From an uncultured Burkholderiales bacterium (GTDB lineage Bacteria; Pseudomonadota; Gammaproteobacteria; Burkholderiales; Burkholderiaceae_C), in assembly GCA_903838355.1 (NCBI GenBank), contig CAILYC010000024.1, forward strand, positions 1 to 64,000: a DNA stretch of 64,000 bases. Direction: 5' to 3'. The translations under genes were made by a program, and so were the position numbers. Positions 1 to 8,052 of the stretch are shown here, piece by piece. The notes below the pieces were generated by a model. That model made no database searches. It was not told where the DNA came from and saw only the letters and a list, made by a program, of their open reading frames with translations. Numbering within the stretch: the first letter of the stretch is position 1; every line of letters starts with the position of its first letter.

Positions 1-88
1 GGGCTGTACGTGAGTTTGATAACGTTTTAAGCATAGCACTTTGCTCGGCGGTAAGAACCAAAGTTGCTCGTTCTGACTTTCTTGCCAT
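1..88 (-). CDS. IS630-family transposase, N-terminal part (cut by window edge)
   Basis: The reverse strand from 88 reads MARKSERATLVLTAEQ and continues out of the window. This resembles the opening of IS630/Tc1-mariner-type transposases, whose helix-turn-helix DNA-binding region follows directly. Only about 29 residues are visible, so whether the gene is intact cannot be judged. The element end should lie to the right, near the palindrome at 153-174. Family recognition is from memory of the N-terminal pattern; moderate confidence. Confidence 0.6.
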   Translation of the reverse strand, partial: MARKSERATLVLTAEQSAMLKTLSNSRTA

Positions 89-152
89 GGCCACCACTCC
101 AGTAGTCGAGGAATGGTGTACATTGTATACTATAATGTAACCATAATGGTGG

Positions 153-174
153 AACGAACTACTAGTAGTTCGTT
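153..174. repeat. Perfect 22-bp palindrome between two IS630-type fragments
   Basis: AACGAACTACT followed by AGTAGTTCGTT is a perfect inverted repeat whose centre is a TA dinucleotide. IS630-family elements insert at TA. The left element begins its transposase at 88 and reads left; the right fragment ends its transposase at 188, also reading left. The palindrome therefore sits exactly where the 5-prime end of one element and the 3-prime end of the other should meet, as if two terminal repeats share one TA. It could also act as a hairpin. Confidence 0.5.
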
Positions 175-187
175 TTATTAAAAAACG

Positions 188-460
188 TTATATCCAATCA
201 AAGCCTAAATCAAACTTATTCCAGCGCAGTATGACTGGAGGCTCGTTGAATTCGGCAATTCCCTTGCTTATACGCTCCTTCAATTGTTCAATCGAGTCAA
301 CGTGAATATGTCGCGAAAAGGTCCGCGCCATTTCTGAAAAAGCGCACTCAATTAAATTGAACCAAGAACCATGCTTTGGAGTGTGGATGCTTATGCCAAA
401 GCCGTTCGCGCAATTGTAAAAAACCAAAAAAAATTGACAACATGGATTTTTTCTCTGCAC
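188..460 (-). pseudogene. IS630-family transposase, C-terminal fragment
   Basis: The 90-residue frame holds TPKHGSWFNLIECAFSEMAR, matching the C-terminal catalytic part of IS630-type DDE transposases (usual form TPKHGSWLNLIE, where the E is the third acidic catalytic residue). It continues with LKERI and ends near WNKFDLGF, typical of this family's tail. The upstream two thirds of the gene are missing and no matching N-terminus lies to the right, so it is a remnant. It is a different copy from the one starting at 88, because it lies upstream of that start in the same orientation. Confidence 0.75.
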
Positions 461-470
461 TTGGTTTCAA

Positions 471-746
471 ATGGAATCGATCAAAAATTCCCGATTCCGA
501 GTCGAAGTAGTCAATTTCTACAATACGAAGTTGAAAAAAATCAGCTTCATTGCAGGACCCAACGGCGCTGGCAAAACCACATTTGCCCGTGACTTTTTGC
601 CCGCTCAAGCCCAAACACTGCGTTTCATCAACGCAGACTTGATCGCTTCGGGGTTTGCTCCATTCAATCCAGAGTCAGCAGAGGATGTTGCCATCAAGGC
701 AATACCAGTATTCTGGTGTCAGTTGACGGCAAAGATCTTGAATTGA
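471..746 (+). pseudogene. Zeta-toxin / P-loop kinase-like gene, truncated
   Basis: The frame contains [19 protein letters not shown] and then [11 protein letters not shown], the Walker A region and following Asp motif of the zeta-toxin-like (UDP-N-acetylglucosamine kinase type) ATPase family. Family members are about 190-200 residues. Here homology stops after about 57 residues at VAIKA and the frame ends at 746, so the gene is broken. The family-like part starts near a TTG at 531; the 20 residues before it do not look like the family. A different forward frame (701-856) stays open to a stop and may be the other side of a deletion or insertion junction, but I do not recognise its product. Confidence 0.6.
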
Positions 747-910
747 CGGCAGCTGATCTCATCAAGATGGCGTGCTCAAGAAACCAATTTTTCGCAAATC
801 GAATTGGCCCGTCTGACACCATAACTGCTGATTACTTTGTTATACGATCCATATAAAACTCCCTAATTCAGCAACATAGCGAGTTGACTGTAACTTCTTT
901 GATCCGCAAT

Positions 911-1375
911 TTAAGGTTTGATTTTGCTTTGGAAGCGCGTAAGCACTGATGTGAGCTGCGCAGCAGCATGGACGGCGGCTTGCCAGCGCTCAAATCGCTC
1001 AGTGGGATTGTCTGGGTAGTCGTGGGTAAACTGGTTGCGGATTTGACGCAGAGTTTGCCAGTCATCAGCGCTCGCAAGCCAGCCCAGTTGCTCCAGCCTG
1101 GCACAGCGGTCTATGGCCGACATAAGTGCTACATCCTCGCCCAGTGCTTTGAGCACTGCGGGCATCAGCTTAACGCCCATGTCGTCTTGCAGTCGGGTGT
1201 AACGGTAGGCAAATTGATCCAGCAAGCGGCGGTCTTGTTTGCTCGGGGTGTTGTAGTCATCCACATCCATGGCCCGTGCGTCTATGTCTTGCAAGGCGTC
1301 TTCAAGCGCATCTGCATGGCCTTGGCACAAAGCCATGCTGTGCTGCAGCGCCATTTGTTCGGGAGTTTGCTTCAT
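911..1375 (-). CDS. HEPN-domain toxin, HepT-like
   Basis: This 154-residue, mostly helical protein carries R113-N-Q-F-T-H118-D-Y120, the Rx4-6H HEPN ribonuclease signature with the extra tyrosine of the RX4HXY form. In the HepT-MntA systems studied in Shewanella and elsewhere, the partner nucleotidyltransferase adds AMP to this tyrosine and neutralises the toxin. The start overlaps the stop of the upstream nucleotidyltransferase gene by 4 bp, the usual compact toxin-antitoxin arrangement. The frame is complete. It sits among IS remnants, consistent with horizontal gain. Family and motif are clear; toxicity is inferred. Confidence 0.78.
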   Translation of the reverse strand: MKQTPEQMALQHSMALCQGHADALEDALQDIDARAMDVDDYNTPSKQDRRLLDQFAYRYTRLQDDMGVKLMPAVLKALGEDVALMSAIDRCARLEQLGWLASADDWQTLRQIRNQFTHDYPDNPTERFERWQAAVHAAAQLTSVLTRFQSKIKP

Positions 1376-1692
1376 TGGAGTTTGATGCCTGTTTTGTGGG
1401 CCACTTCAACAATGGGGCGCATGTCTTGAGGTTGCTCCACAACAAGATCAACTTTACGCTCACCTAAATGCCGTTCAAGAAGGGTCAGCATTTTGATTTT
1501 CTGCATAAAACCCTGCTGTCGCACATTGGCATCTTCGTCTGTGTGCGCTTGAGGGCACACCAATAGGTCAATGTCGCCACCTTTTTTGGCATCATCCACG
1601 CGCAAGCCAAAAAGCCACACAGATGTGCCTTGGCCAAATGCAGCAGTTGCGGCCTGTCGAATGGCCTGAATTTGGTCGGTACTAAGACGCAT
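1372..1692 (-). CDS. Minimal nucleotidyltransferase (MNT) antitoxin, MntA-like
   Basis: A 106-residue polymerase-beta-type nucleotidyltransferase. F28-G29-L30-R31 followed by G39-D40-I41-D42 is the GS(x9-10)DxD motif that binds metal and nucleotide, and D82 in the KVDLV strand is the likely third carboxylate. It is the first gene of the pair with the HepT-like toxin. MntA proteins AMPylate the HepT tyrosine. Oddly, the motif serine is leucine here, which may weaken nucleotide binding. No convincing Shine-Dalgarno sequence is visible before the ATG. Length is normal for the family. Confidence 0.78.
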   Translation of the reverse strand: MRLSTDQIQAIRQAATAAFGQGTSVWLFGLRVDDAKKGGDIDLLVCPQAHTDEDANVRQQGFMQKIKMLTLLERHLGERKVDLVVEQPQDMRPIVEVAHKTGIKLQ

Positions 1693-1994
1693 GTTTAATC
1701 AATCTAGTACGACAAGAGTTCCAATCAATCATGCGTAAATGTTAAATCCTCATTGCGTTTAAAGCAACTGAAATAATTGAGCATCCTACGAGCTGCAAAC
1801 TGAAGACACAAGGTATTGCACGATTTTCAGTTTACAGGCTCTTTAACCCGTTCGGTTGGGCTCCCGGTAATGGTGTCAGGGATCACCTCAATGGAGCCAC
1901 TCATGTACGGTTTATGGAGCCACTTTAAGTCTTTAATTTTGAGGATTTCAGCAACTCGATTATGTCCAATTTCAGGCTTCATTTTGCTGCTTTT

Positions 1995-2185
1995 TTAAGC
2001 CTCAAATTCTAGTGGTTTGGGTTTGCGGTAACTTTCACCGTCCATCACAATTGGGTAAGCCCCGTGCATCATACCGTCTACTGTGGCTGCACCGAGTAAT
2101 TTGTTGTCCGCAAACGCCTCTAGTCGAAGAGCCAATTGTTGGGATAATGCACCAACGCAGAGCTTCTGGGGCAGCCTAAAAGTTG
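1995..2185 (-). pseudogene. Unidentified gene remnant (C-terminal end)
   Basis: On the minus strand an open frame of about 63 codons without a start ends at 1995 and has coding-like composition, including ALSQQLALRLEAFADN and YPIVMDGESYRKPK. The HGAY...GESYR pattern faintly recalls the C-terminus of IstB-type ATP-binding proteins of IS21 elements, but the match is weak and I would not assign it. It abuts the IS3 remnant on the other strand, so it is probably a gene cut by that insertion. The stretch 1693-1994 beyond it holds no gene I can support. Confidence 0.25.
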
Positions 2186-2196
2186 GCCGGCTCTAG

Positions 2197-2352
2197 GGTC
2201 AAAGATTGGCAACCAGACGAGACGCTGTGGACGAGGTGATGAGTTGGATGAGCTTTTACAATTTCAACAGATTGCATTCTTCGCTGGGGTATGTCAGTTC
2301 AATGGAGTTTGAAGAGCAATGGTATGCGGCCCGTCAAAAAATGGCTGTCTAA
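2197..2352 (+). pseudogene. IS3-family transposase (OrfB), C-terminal remnant
   Basis: The forward frame after a stop at 2194 encodes about 51 residues containing FYNFNRLHSSLGYVSSMEFE and ends in a stop at 2350-2352. FYN..RLHSSLGY.SP..FE is the conserved C-terminus of IS3-family DDE transposases after the catalytic glutamate. The rest of the element is missing. The sequence just downstream resembles an IS3 end, which supports a decayed insertion sequence rather than a host gene. Confidence 0.7.
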
Positions 2353-2373
2353 TGGTGGGTAAGCGGTATGTAA

Positions 2374-2389
2374 ATCAGGGATAAGGTCA
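2374..2389. repeat. Probable terminal inverted repeat of the IS3 remnant
   Basis: Read on the minus strand the 16 bases are TGACCTTATCCCTGAT, resembling IS3-family ends that begin TGACCT and run into CCCTGA. They lie 22 bp after the transposase stop, where a right terminal repeat is expected. No left partner was found nearby. The following stretch 2390-2630 holds no gene I can support. Confidence 0.4.
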
Positions 2390-2630
2390 CCCGTTTTTTG
2401 ACAGCGGCGCGTGCACGCCTCACCAAGAGATGTTTCGTGCGTGTCTGAGTCTTGCGACAGCATCCAGCCCTTGCCAGTTAATTTCCACGATCGCCACGGC
2501 GGTCTTTGTTATTCATCCGTCACATGCAGTTCTATTCCTAAGTCCTTCATTTTTAACGATATTCATCTTGAATATTTCGACGAAATCAAGCTAAGTCATT
2601 GATTTCATTGAAAAAAGCAATAAATACCTG

Positions 2631-2695
2631 TTGCGAAATTTTTAATTCCTGATACAGTGCAATAAAGTGCAATTTAGTGGGAAAAAGTTTATACT
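2631..2695 (+). promoter_or_regulatory. mraZ promoter region with 10-bp-spaced MraZ-box-like repeats
   Basis: AGTG occurs at 2656, 2666 and 2676 and AGTT at 2686, exactly 10 bp apart, within AGTGCAATAA, AGTGCAATTT, AGTGGGAAAA and AGTTTATACT. MraZ rings are known to bind direct TGGGA-type repeats with one-turn spacing before mraZ and repress their own operon. A -10-like TATACT lies at 2690-2695 with GTGCAA 17 bp upstream; a second possible pair is TTGCGA (2631) and TACAGT (2653). Either promoter would be covered by bound MraZ. The operator role is inferred from position and periodicity. Confidence 0.6.
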
Positions 2696-2773
2696 TTTTG
2701 ACCCATGGAGGGAGCGTTTTGTACGCGGCCCTGTTGCACCCCGTGGGCGTGTCATTCAAAGGGAATTTAAATC

Positions 2774-3202
2774 GTGTTTCAAGGCGCATCATCGTTGAGT
2801 TTGGACGGCAAAGGGCGGTTATCGATACCGACCCGGCACCGCGACGTGCTCGCCGTCAATGCCGCCTCACAGCTCACCGTCACACGCCATCCCCATGGCT
2901 GCTTGATGATGTTCCCCCGACCCGAGTGGGAGTTGTTTCGCGCCCGCATAGCAGCCTTGCCGATGGATGCGCAGTGGTGGAAAAGAATTTTCTTGGGCAA
3001 CGCCATGGACGTGGAGATGGATGGCACGTCTCGGGTGTTGCTGTCGCCTGAACTCAGAAACGCCGCGGGCATTGAAAAAGAGGTCATATTGCTCGGAATG
3101 GGCAACCATTTCGAGATTTGGAACAAGCCCACCTATGAGTCGCAAGAGGCCTTGGCCATGAAAGCACAAATGCCCGATGTATTCAAAGAATTTTCCTTCT
3201 AA
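2774..3202 (+). CDS. mraZ: Transcriptional regulator MraZ
   Basis: A 142-residue protein with two SpoVT-AbrB-like repeats (about residues 7-53 and 79-122), each with the MraZ motif: [15 protein letters not shown] in the first and [15 protein letters not shown] in the second. MraZ is a nucleoid-associated DNA-binding protein that represses the dcw operon it heads. The start is a GTG giving the family-standard opening MFQGA. It is the first gene of the cluster, 5 bp before rsmH, and behind the periodic repeats at 2656-2690. Length is normal. Confidence 0.95.
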   Translation: MFQGASSLSLDGKGRLSIPTRHRDVLAVNAASQLTVTRHPHGCLMMFPRPEWELFRARIAALPMDAQWWKRIFLGNAMDVEMDGTSRVLLSPELRNAAGIEKEVILLGMGNHFEIWNKPTYESQEALAMKAQMPDVFKEFSF

Positions 3203-3207
3203 GCTCG

Positions 3208-4140
3208 ATGGAGCAAGCCACATGGACGCACAACACCGTGTTGTTGCACGAGGCGGTCGATGCCTTAGAGGTGCAGCGTCCGGGCGTGTTTGTCGACGCC
3301 ACCTTCGGCCGGGGTGGGCATTCGGCGCTTGCTCTATCCAAGCTCAATGCGAGCGGGTCTTTGATCGCATTCGACAAAGACCCCGAAGCGGTGCTGGTAG
3401 CCCAACAGATTCAAGATCCGCGTTTTTCGATACGGCACGAGGGCTTTGTGCATTTGGCCGATCTGCCACCTCTCAGTGTGGCGGGTGTGTTGATGGATCT
3501 GGGGATCAGCTCGCCGCAGATCGACAACCCCGAGCGTGGCTTTTCATTTCGCTTCGACGGCCCCTTGGACATGAGGATGGATCCAACGAGGGGCGAGCCC
3601 CTGAGGGACTGGCTTCAAAGTGCCGAACAAGACAAGATTGCGCAGGTGATTCGTGAGTATGGAGAAGAACGGTTTGCTCTACAGATTGCAAAGGCGATTG
3701 TTGCTCGCCGACAAGAACGGGGCGCTCCTCAAACCACCGCAGAGTTGGCCCAACTCGTGGCTGGCGCGGTCAAAACCCGCGAGTCGGGCCAGGATCCTGC
3801 AACGCGCACATTTCAGGCTTTTCGGATTTTCATCAATGGCGAGCTTGAAGAGTTGCAACAGGCGTTAGAGGCAAGTTTGAATATTTTGGAACCAGGTGGC
3901 AAATTGGTGGTAATTAGTTTTCATTCGCTCGAAGATCGAATTGTCAAACAATTCATCGCCAAGCATTCGAAAGCGCCCTTTGACCGGCGTGCGCCCTTTG
4001 CTGTGCCAAAAGCCATGCAGTTGCAAAGTATTGCGCGTGTCAAACCCAGCGACGAAGAGATCAAAAGAAATCCGCGTGCGCGCTCGGCCATCATGCGAGT
4101 CGCACAAAAACTCTCAAGCCCAACTGGGGCACTCGCATGA
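3208..4140 (+). CDS. rsmH: 16S rRNA m4C1402 methyltransferase RsmH
   Basis: A 310-residue S-adenosylmethionine-dependent enzyme that N4-methylates C1402 of 16S rRNA in the decoding centre. The SAM-binding segment [12 protein letters not shown] lies near residues 28-39, followed by the acidic DKDPEA loop, [10 protein letters not shown] and [10 protein letters not shown], all RsmH hallmarks. The C-terminus has the conserved ISFHSLEDR. The gene follows mraZ directly and overlaps ftsL by 4 bp, the standard dcw arrangement. Confidence 0.97.
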   Translation: MEQATWTHNTVLLHEAVDALEVQRPGVFVDATFGRGGHSALALSKLNASGSLIAFDKDPEAVLVAQQIQDPRFSIRHEGFVHLADLPPLSVAGVLMDLGISSPQIDNPERGFSFRFDGPLDMRMDPTRGEPLRDWLQSAEQDKIAQVIREYGEERFALQIAKAIVARRQERGAPQTTAELAQLVAGAVKTRESGQDPATRTFQAFRIFINGELEELQQALEASLNILEPGGKLVVISFHSLEDRIVKQFIAKHSKAPFDRRAPFAVPKAMQLQSIARVKPSDEEIKRNPRARSAIMRVAQKLSSPTGALA

Positions 4141-4544
4141 CACGGGTCAATGTTTTGCTCTTGATTGCGGTGCTTTGCAGCGCTTTTTATTTGGTCAGAA
4201 CACAGTACGACTCTAGGCGCCTCTACACCGAGTACGACCATGCCCGCTCCGAGGCCAGACGACTGGACTTGGAGCGAGAGCGCCTTGAAGTCGAGCGCCG
4301 CTATCAGGGGACATCCCTCAGGGTGGAGCAAGTGGCGAAAGAGCAATTGCACATGAAAAACGTGACGCCCGCCATCACGCAGTATGTGCTCGAGCCCACC
4401 CAGCCCCATGACGTGGCCAAGGAGGCCCACCCCAAAGGCGCGCCCTCATTCTTGTCGCCCTTTGTGAGTCCGCCTCTCAAAACCCAGCTCGCTGGTGCCC
4501 CGGTCCTCAAAAGTGAGAGTAGCCCAAGGATCGATGTCCCATGA
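4137..4544 (+). CDS. ftsL: Cell division protein FtsL
   Basis: A 135-residue bitopic membrane protein with a short cytoplasmic N-terminus, one transmembrane helix (about residues 4-20) and a periplasmic coiled coil (about 22-70) rich in Arg, Glu and Leu. FtsL forms the FtsQLB division complex that activates FtsWI. Sequence conservation in this family is low, so the call relies on architecture plus position between rsmH and ftsI, with 4-bp overlaps at both ends. The Pro/Ser-rich C-terminal 50 residues make it slightly longer than the usual 90-120. Confidence 0.9.
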   Translation: MTRVNVLLLIAVLCSAFYLVRTQYDSRRLYTEYDHARSEARRLDLERERLEVERRYQGTSLRVEQVAKEQLHMKNVTPAITQYVLEPTQPHDVAKEAHPKGAPSFLSPFVSPPLKTQLAGAPVLKSESSPRIDVP

Positions 4545-6274
4545 GCCGCAAAAGCGTTCAATTTACCTCCAGCCCCCTGCTTGCGAGCAAGACGCCGATT
4601 TGGCGCAGTCAGTTCATCGTGGCGCTCATTGCTTTGGGATTTTTGGGGCTGATTGTTCGCGCAGCCTTTGTTCAGGTCTTTGAAAACGACTTCTTCAAGC
4701 GCCAGGGTGAAGTTCGCTTTGTGCGCCACCAAGACATCCCCGCCGACCGCGGCAAAATCTTTGATCGCAATGGTCAAATTTTGGCCTCGAGTGTCGCCGT
4801 GCCCAGTATCTTTGCGACACCAGATGAGCTCGATCGCGATCCGGTCAAGTGGGCCCAATTGGCCAAGCTGATCGATGTGCCGTTGCAGGAATTGCAAAAC
4901 CGCACCAAGGATGAAGACAAAGGCTTTGTTTGGTTAAAACGCATGGTCGACGAGCCTGTGGCCACGCAAGTCAAGGGCCTCAAAATCCGCGGCATTGGGA
5001 TTCACAAGGAATACAAACGCATTTACCCTGAGGGTGAGGCCGTGGCACATGTGGTGGGTTACACCAACATCGAAAACAATGGGCAAGATGGTGCTGAACT
5101 CACCTTCAACAACAGCTTGATTGGCCATTTGGGTTCGAGGCGCATCATTAAAAATCGGTTTGGCGAGGCCGTCGAAGACATGGGCGAGACCTTGGCACCG
5201 ATCGATGGCCAAGATTTGCAGTTGAGTATTGACTCCAAAGTGCAGTATTTCGCCTACCAAAAGCTCAAAGATGCGGTGCTCACCCACAAAGCGCTCGCAG
5301 GCAGTGTGGTGGTGCTCGATGTCAACACCGGCGAGGTGCTGGCCTTGGCCAACTACCCGAGCTTCACCCCCAACAGCCACACCAATTTGACGGGGGCGCA
5401 GTTGCGCAACCGTGCCATCACCGACACTTTTGAACCGGGCTCGACGATGAAGCCCTTTGTTGTGGGGCTCGCACTCGAGCAAGGCATCGTGACGCCTGAC
5501 ACCATCATTCAAACCGGTGCGGGCAAGTTGGCCATGGGCGGGTTCACCATTCGAGACGACTCCCCAAACGGCGCCATTTCGGTGCGCCAAGTCATTCAAA
5601 AGTCTAGCAATATTGGCGCGGTCAAAATTTCATTGCAAATGCCGCCCCAACAGTTGTGGGGCATTTTCACGCAAGTCGGTTTTGGGCAAAAACCCCAAGT
5701 GCCTTTCCCCGGTTTGGTGGGTGGCAAGCTGAGGGCTTTCAAAACCTGGCGCCCCATCGAGCAAGCCACCATGAGCTATGGATACGGCTTGTCGGTGAGC
5801 TTATTTCAGTTGGCCCATGCCTACACCTTGTTTGCCAGAGAAGGCGAGATCATCCCCTTGACCTTGTTAAAACACGATGAGCCAGTCCTCGGTGTGCGGG
5901 TCATCTCAAAAGTGCATGCCGATGATGTGAGGCAGATGTTGCACATGGTGACCGAGGCGGGTGGAACTGCCCCGAAAGCGCAAACCATGGGCTACTCGGT
6001 GGGCGGTAAAACAGGGACAGCCCACAAGATGCAAGGAAGCGGCTACGGCAATAAGTACCGCGGCTTTTTTGTCGGCATGGCCCCCATTGAAAACCCCCGC
6101 ATTGTTGTGGCGGTGATGATCGATGAGCCCACCGATGGGTTTTATTTTGGTGGCGACGTCGCCGCGCCCGTTTTTAGTCAAACTGTGCAGCAAACGCTCA
6201 GGGTCATGGGGGTTCAGCCCGATATGCACGTCAAGCCCCAAGTCGTGGCCAAAGCCGAGCCGGAGTCGTTTTGA
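4541..6274 (+). CDS. ftsI: Septal peptidoglycan transpeptidase FtsI (PBP3)
   Basis: A 577-residue class B penicillin-binding protein that crosslinks septal peptidoglycan. It has an N-terminal transmembrane anchor (about residues 24-44), the PBP dimerisation region and a C-terminal transpeptidase domain. The three active-site motifs are present: S301-T-M-K304 (nucleophile in SxxK), S355-S-N357 and K490-T-G492. Length is normal. It overlaps ftsL by 4 bp and its TGA shares one base with the murE ATG. Confidence 0.97.
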   Translation: MSRKSVQFTSSPLLASKTPIWRSQFIVALIALGFLGLIVRAAFVQVFENDFFKRQGEVRFVRHQDIPADRGKIFDRNGQILASSVAVPSIFATPDELDRDPVKWAQLAKLIDVPLQELQNRTKDEDKGFVWLKRMVDEPVATQVKGLKIRGIGIHKEYKRIYPEGEAVAHVVGYTNIENNGQDGAELTFNNSLIGHLGSRRIIKNRFGEAVEDMGETLAPIDGQDLQLSIDSKVQYFAYQKLKDAVLTHKALAGSVVVLDVNTGEVLALANYPSFTPNSHTNLTGAQLRNRAITDTFEPGSTMKPFVVGLALEQGIVTPDTIIQTGAGKLAMGGFTIRDDSPNGAISVRQVIQKSSNIGAVKISLQMPPQQLWGIFTQVGFGQKPQVPFPGLVGGKLRAFKTWRPIEQATMSYGYGLSVSLFQLAHAYTLFAREGEIIPLTLLKHDEPVLGVRVISKVHADDVRQMLHMVTEAGGTAPKAQTMGYSVGGKTGTAHKMQGSGYGNKYRGFFVGMAPIENPRIVVAVMIDEPTDGFYFGGDVAAPVFSQTVQQTLRVMGVQPDMHVKPQVVAKAEPESF

Positions 6275-8052
6275 TGCGATGCTTGTACTCTGACCAAGAG
6301 GCGGCCAAATGGCTCCATTCACGCGCCCAACACGCCAACGCGATGACTTTGAAGGGCCGTGTGCCGACCTTGCAGACAGACTCAAGGATGGTCCAAGAGG
6401 GGGATGTCTTTTTGGCCTACGCAGGCCACAACTTTGACGCCAGAACCCAGGTGGCCCAGGCCCTGGCCCATGGGGTGAGCGCTTGTTTGGTGGATTTGCA
6501 AGGCGATGATCCCAAGGCCATCTCAAGCGCCGTGCGCGCCTTGACAGGCATGAGCGCAAAGGCCGCAGAGGCCTTGACCCAGGATCCTCGCCTGGCCTTC
6601 ATGCCCCACCTTAAAGCCTCGCGAGGCTGGGTGGCCGCCCACTACCATGGCAACCCGTCGCGCGAGATCAAGGTCTTGGCGGTGACGGGAACCAACGGAA
6701 AAACCACCTGTACTTGGTGGCTCGCGCAAGCGCTCTCCAAGATGGGTCGCCCCTGTGCAGTGGCGGGCACATTGGGGTTTGGGCGTTTGGAAAAGAGCTT
6801 GGCGCGAACCACTGAGGACGCTGGGATGGGCAACAAGACCGCACCCTTGACATTAAAGCCAGTGCTTTCTCACGCCGTCACGACTGGGCTCACCACCATG
6901 GAAGCCCATGAGCTGCAGCAGGCCTTGCGCGACTGCGAGGTCGAGGGTTTGACCCACTTGGCGCTCGAGGCGTCCTCCATTGGCTTGAAAGAGGGGCGAC
7001 TCGCTGGCACCCACATTGAGGTCGCGGTTTTCACCAACCTCACGCAAGATCATTTGGATTACCACGGCGACATGACGTCTTACTGGCAGGCCAAAAAAAC
7101 ACTCTTTACCGAAATGAATCCCAAGGCTGTGGTGATTAATCTCGACGACGCGCACGGCTGGGACTTGTACTTTGAGATGGTTGCGGCAGCTCAAAGTGCG
7201 CCAGGCCACCCAGACAAAACCACCCGCAGCCCAATCTTTGCTTATACGACCGCTGTGGACAATCGCGCAAGGGTCTTGAGCGTATTGAAAGACTTGAAGA
7301 TGCCGTGGGGTGAAGTGGAGTGTTTGATGAGTCGACTGGTCACTGCAGACCTGATCCGACTGACCCCCGAGGGGTCTTGGGACTTTGAGCTCGCTTGCGC
7401 TTCTCAGCGCACACCCTTTGAGCTCAAGGTCTTGGGGCGCTACAACGTGAGCAATGTGTTGGCGGTGGTGGGTACCTTGTTGGCGCTCGGGATTGAGTGG
7501 TCAGATGTGCTCACGCAATGTCAAGCGCTAGACGCTGTCAATGGTCGTATGCAGCGCATGGCACTAGAAGGTACGCCAAGCATCGTGATCGATTACGCCC
7601 ACACGCCTGATGCCTTGAAGCAAGTGCTCTTGACATTGAAAGAAATGACCCAGTCACAAAGCGCCAAGCTCTGGTGCGTGATGGGCTGTGGCGGAGACCG
7701 AGACCGTTCCAAGCGTGCTTTGATGGGGCATGCGGCCCAGAGCTTTGCCGACCAAGTGGTGCTCACCTCAGACAACCCTCGGCATGAGAACCCCCAGGCC
7801 ATCATGGACGACATCGAGTCGGGCATGCGCCTAGGCTCAGCGGTTCGGCAAGTTGACCGCAAGCTCGCCATTGAATTTGCGCTCTCCAGTGCAGCGGTAG
7901 AGGACTGGATTTTGGTGGCAGGCAAAGGGCACGAAACGTACCAAGACGTGGGCGGTGTGAGGACGGCATTTTCTGATCAAGAGGTGGTGGCCCATGCATT
8001 GCTGCAAGAGCGAGCCAAACGCCAAGTCAACATGGGAGTGCGCCGTGCTTAA
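6274..8052 (+). CDS. murE: UDP-MurNAc-L-Ala-D-Glu:meso-diaminopimelate ligase MurE
   Basis: Mur ligase adding the third stem amino acid in the cytoplasm. The ATP-binding loop GTNGKT has its lysine at about residue 143, and D500-N-P-R503 is the meso-DAP-specific motif, so the peptidoglycan is DAP type, in agreement with Mpl elsewhere in the window. The ATG at 6274 is preferred over the in-frame TTG at 6271. At 592 residues it is about 100 longer than typical MurE, with extra segments before and after the P-loop. Many Burkholderiales have MurE-MurF fusions; here the genes are separate but overlap slightly. Confidence 0.96.
   Translation: MRCLYSDQEAAKWLHSRAQHANAMTLKGRVPTLQTDSRMVQEGDVFLAYAGHNFDARTQVAQALAHGVSACLVDLQGDDPKAISSAVRALTGMSAKAAEALTQDPRLAFMPHLKASRGWVAAHYHGNPSREIKVLAVTGTNGKTTCTWWLAQALSKMGRPCAVAGTLGFGRLEKSLARTTEDAGMGNKTAPLTLKPVLSHAVTTGLTTMEAHELQQALRDCEVEGLTHLALEASSIGLKEGRLAGTHIEVAVFTNLTQDHLDYHGDMTSYWQAKKTLFTEMNPKAVVINLDDAHGWDLYFEMVAAAQSAPGHPDKTTRSPIFAYTTAVDNRARVLSVLKDLKMPWGEVECLMSRLVTADLIRLTPEGSWDFELACASQRTPFELKVLGRYNVSNVLAVVGTLLALGIEWSDVLTQCQALDAVNGRMQRMALEGTPSIVIDYAHTPDALKQVLLTLKEMTQSQSAKLWCVMGCGGDRDRSKRALMGHAAQSFADQVVLTSDNPRHENPQAIMDDIESGMRLGSAVRQVDRKLAIEFALSSAAVEDWILVAGKGHETYQDVGGVRTAFSDQEVVAHALLQERAKRQVNMGVRRA

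Noticed and set aside
2411-2602. Plus-strand 63-codon frame before mraZ
   Set aside because: No recognisable features; lies in IS-scarred intergenic DNA.
3177-3656. Plus-strand 159-codon frame inside rsmH
   Set aside because: Shadow frame of rsmH; composition rich in Arg, Cys and Gly with no recognisable protein.
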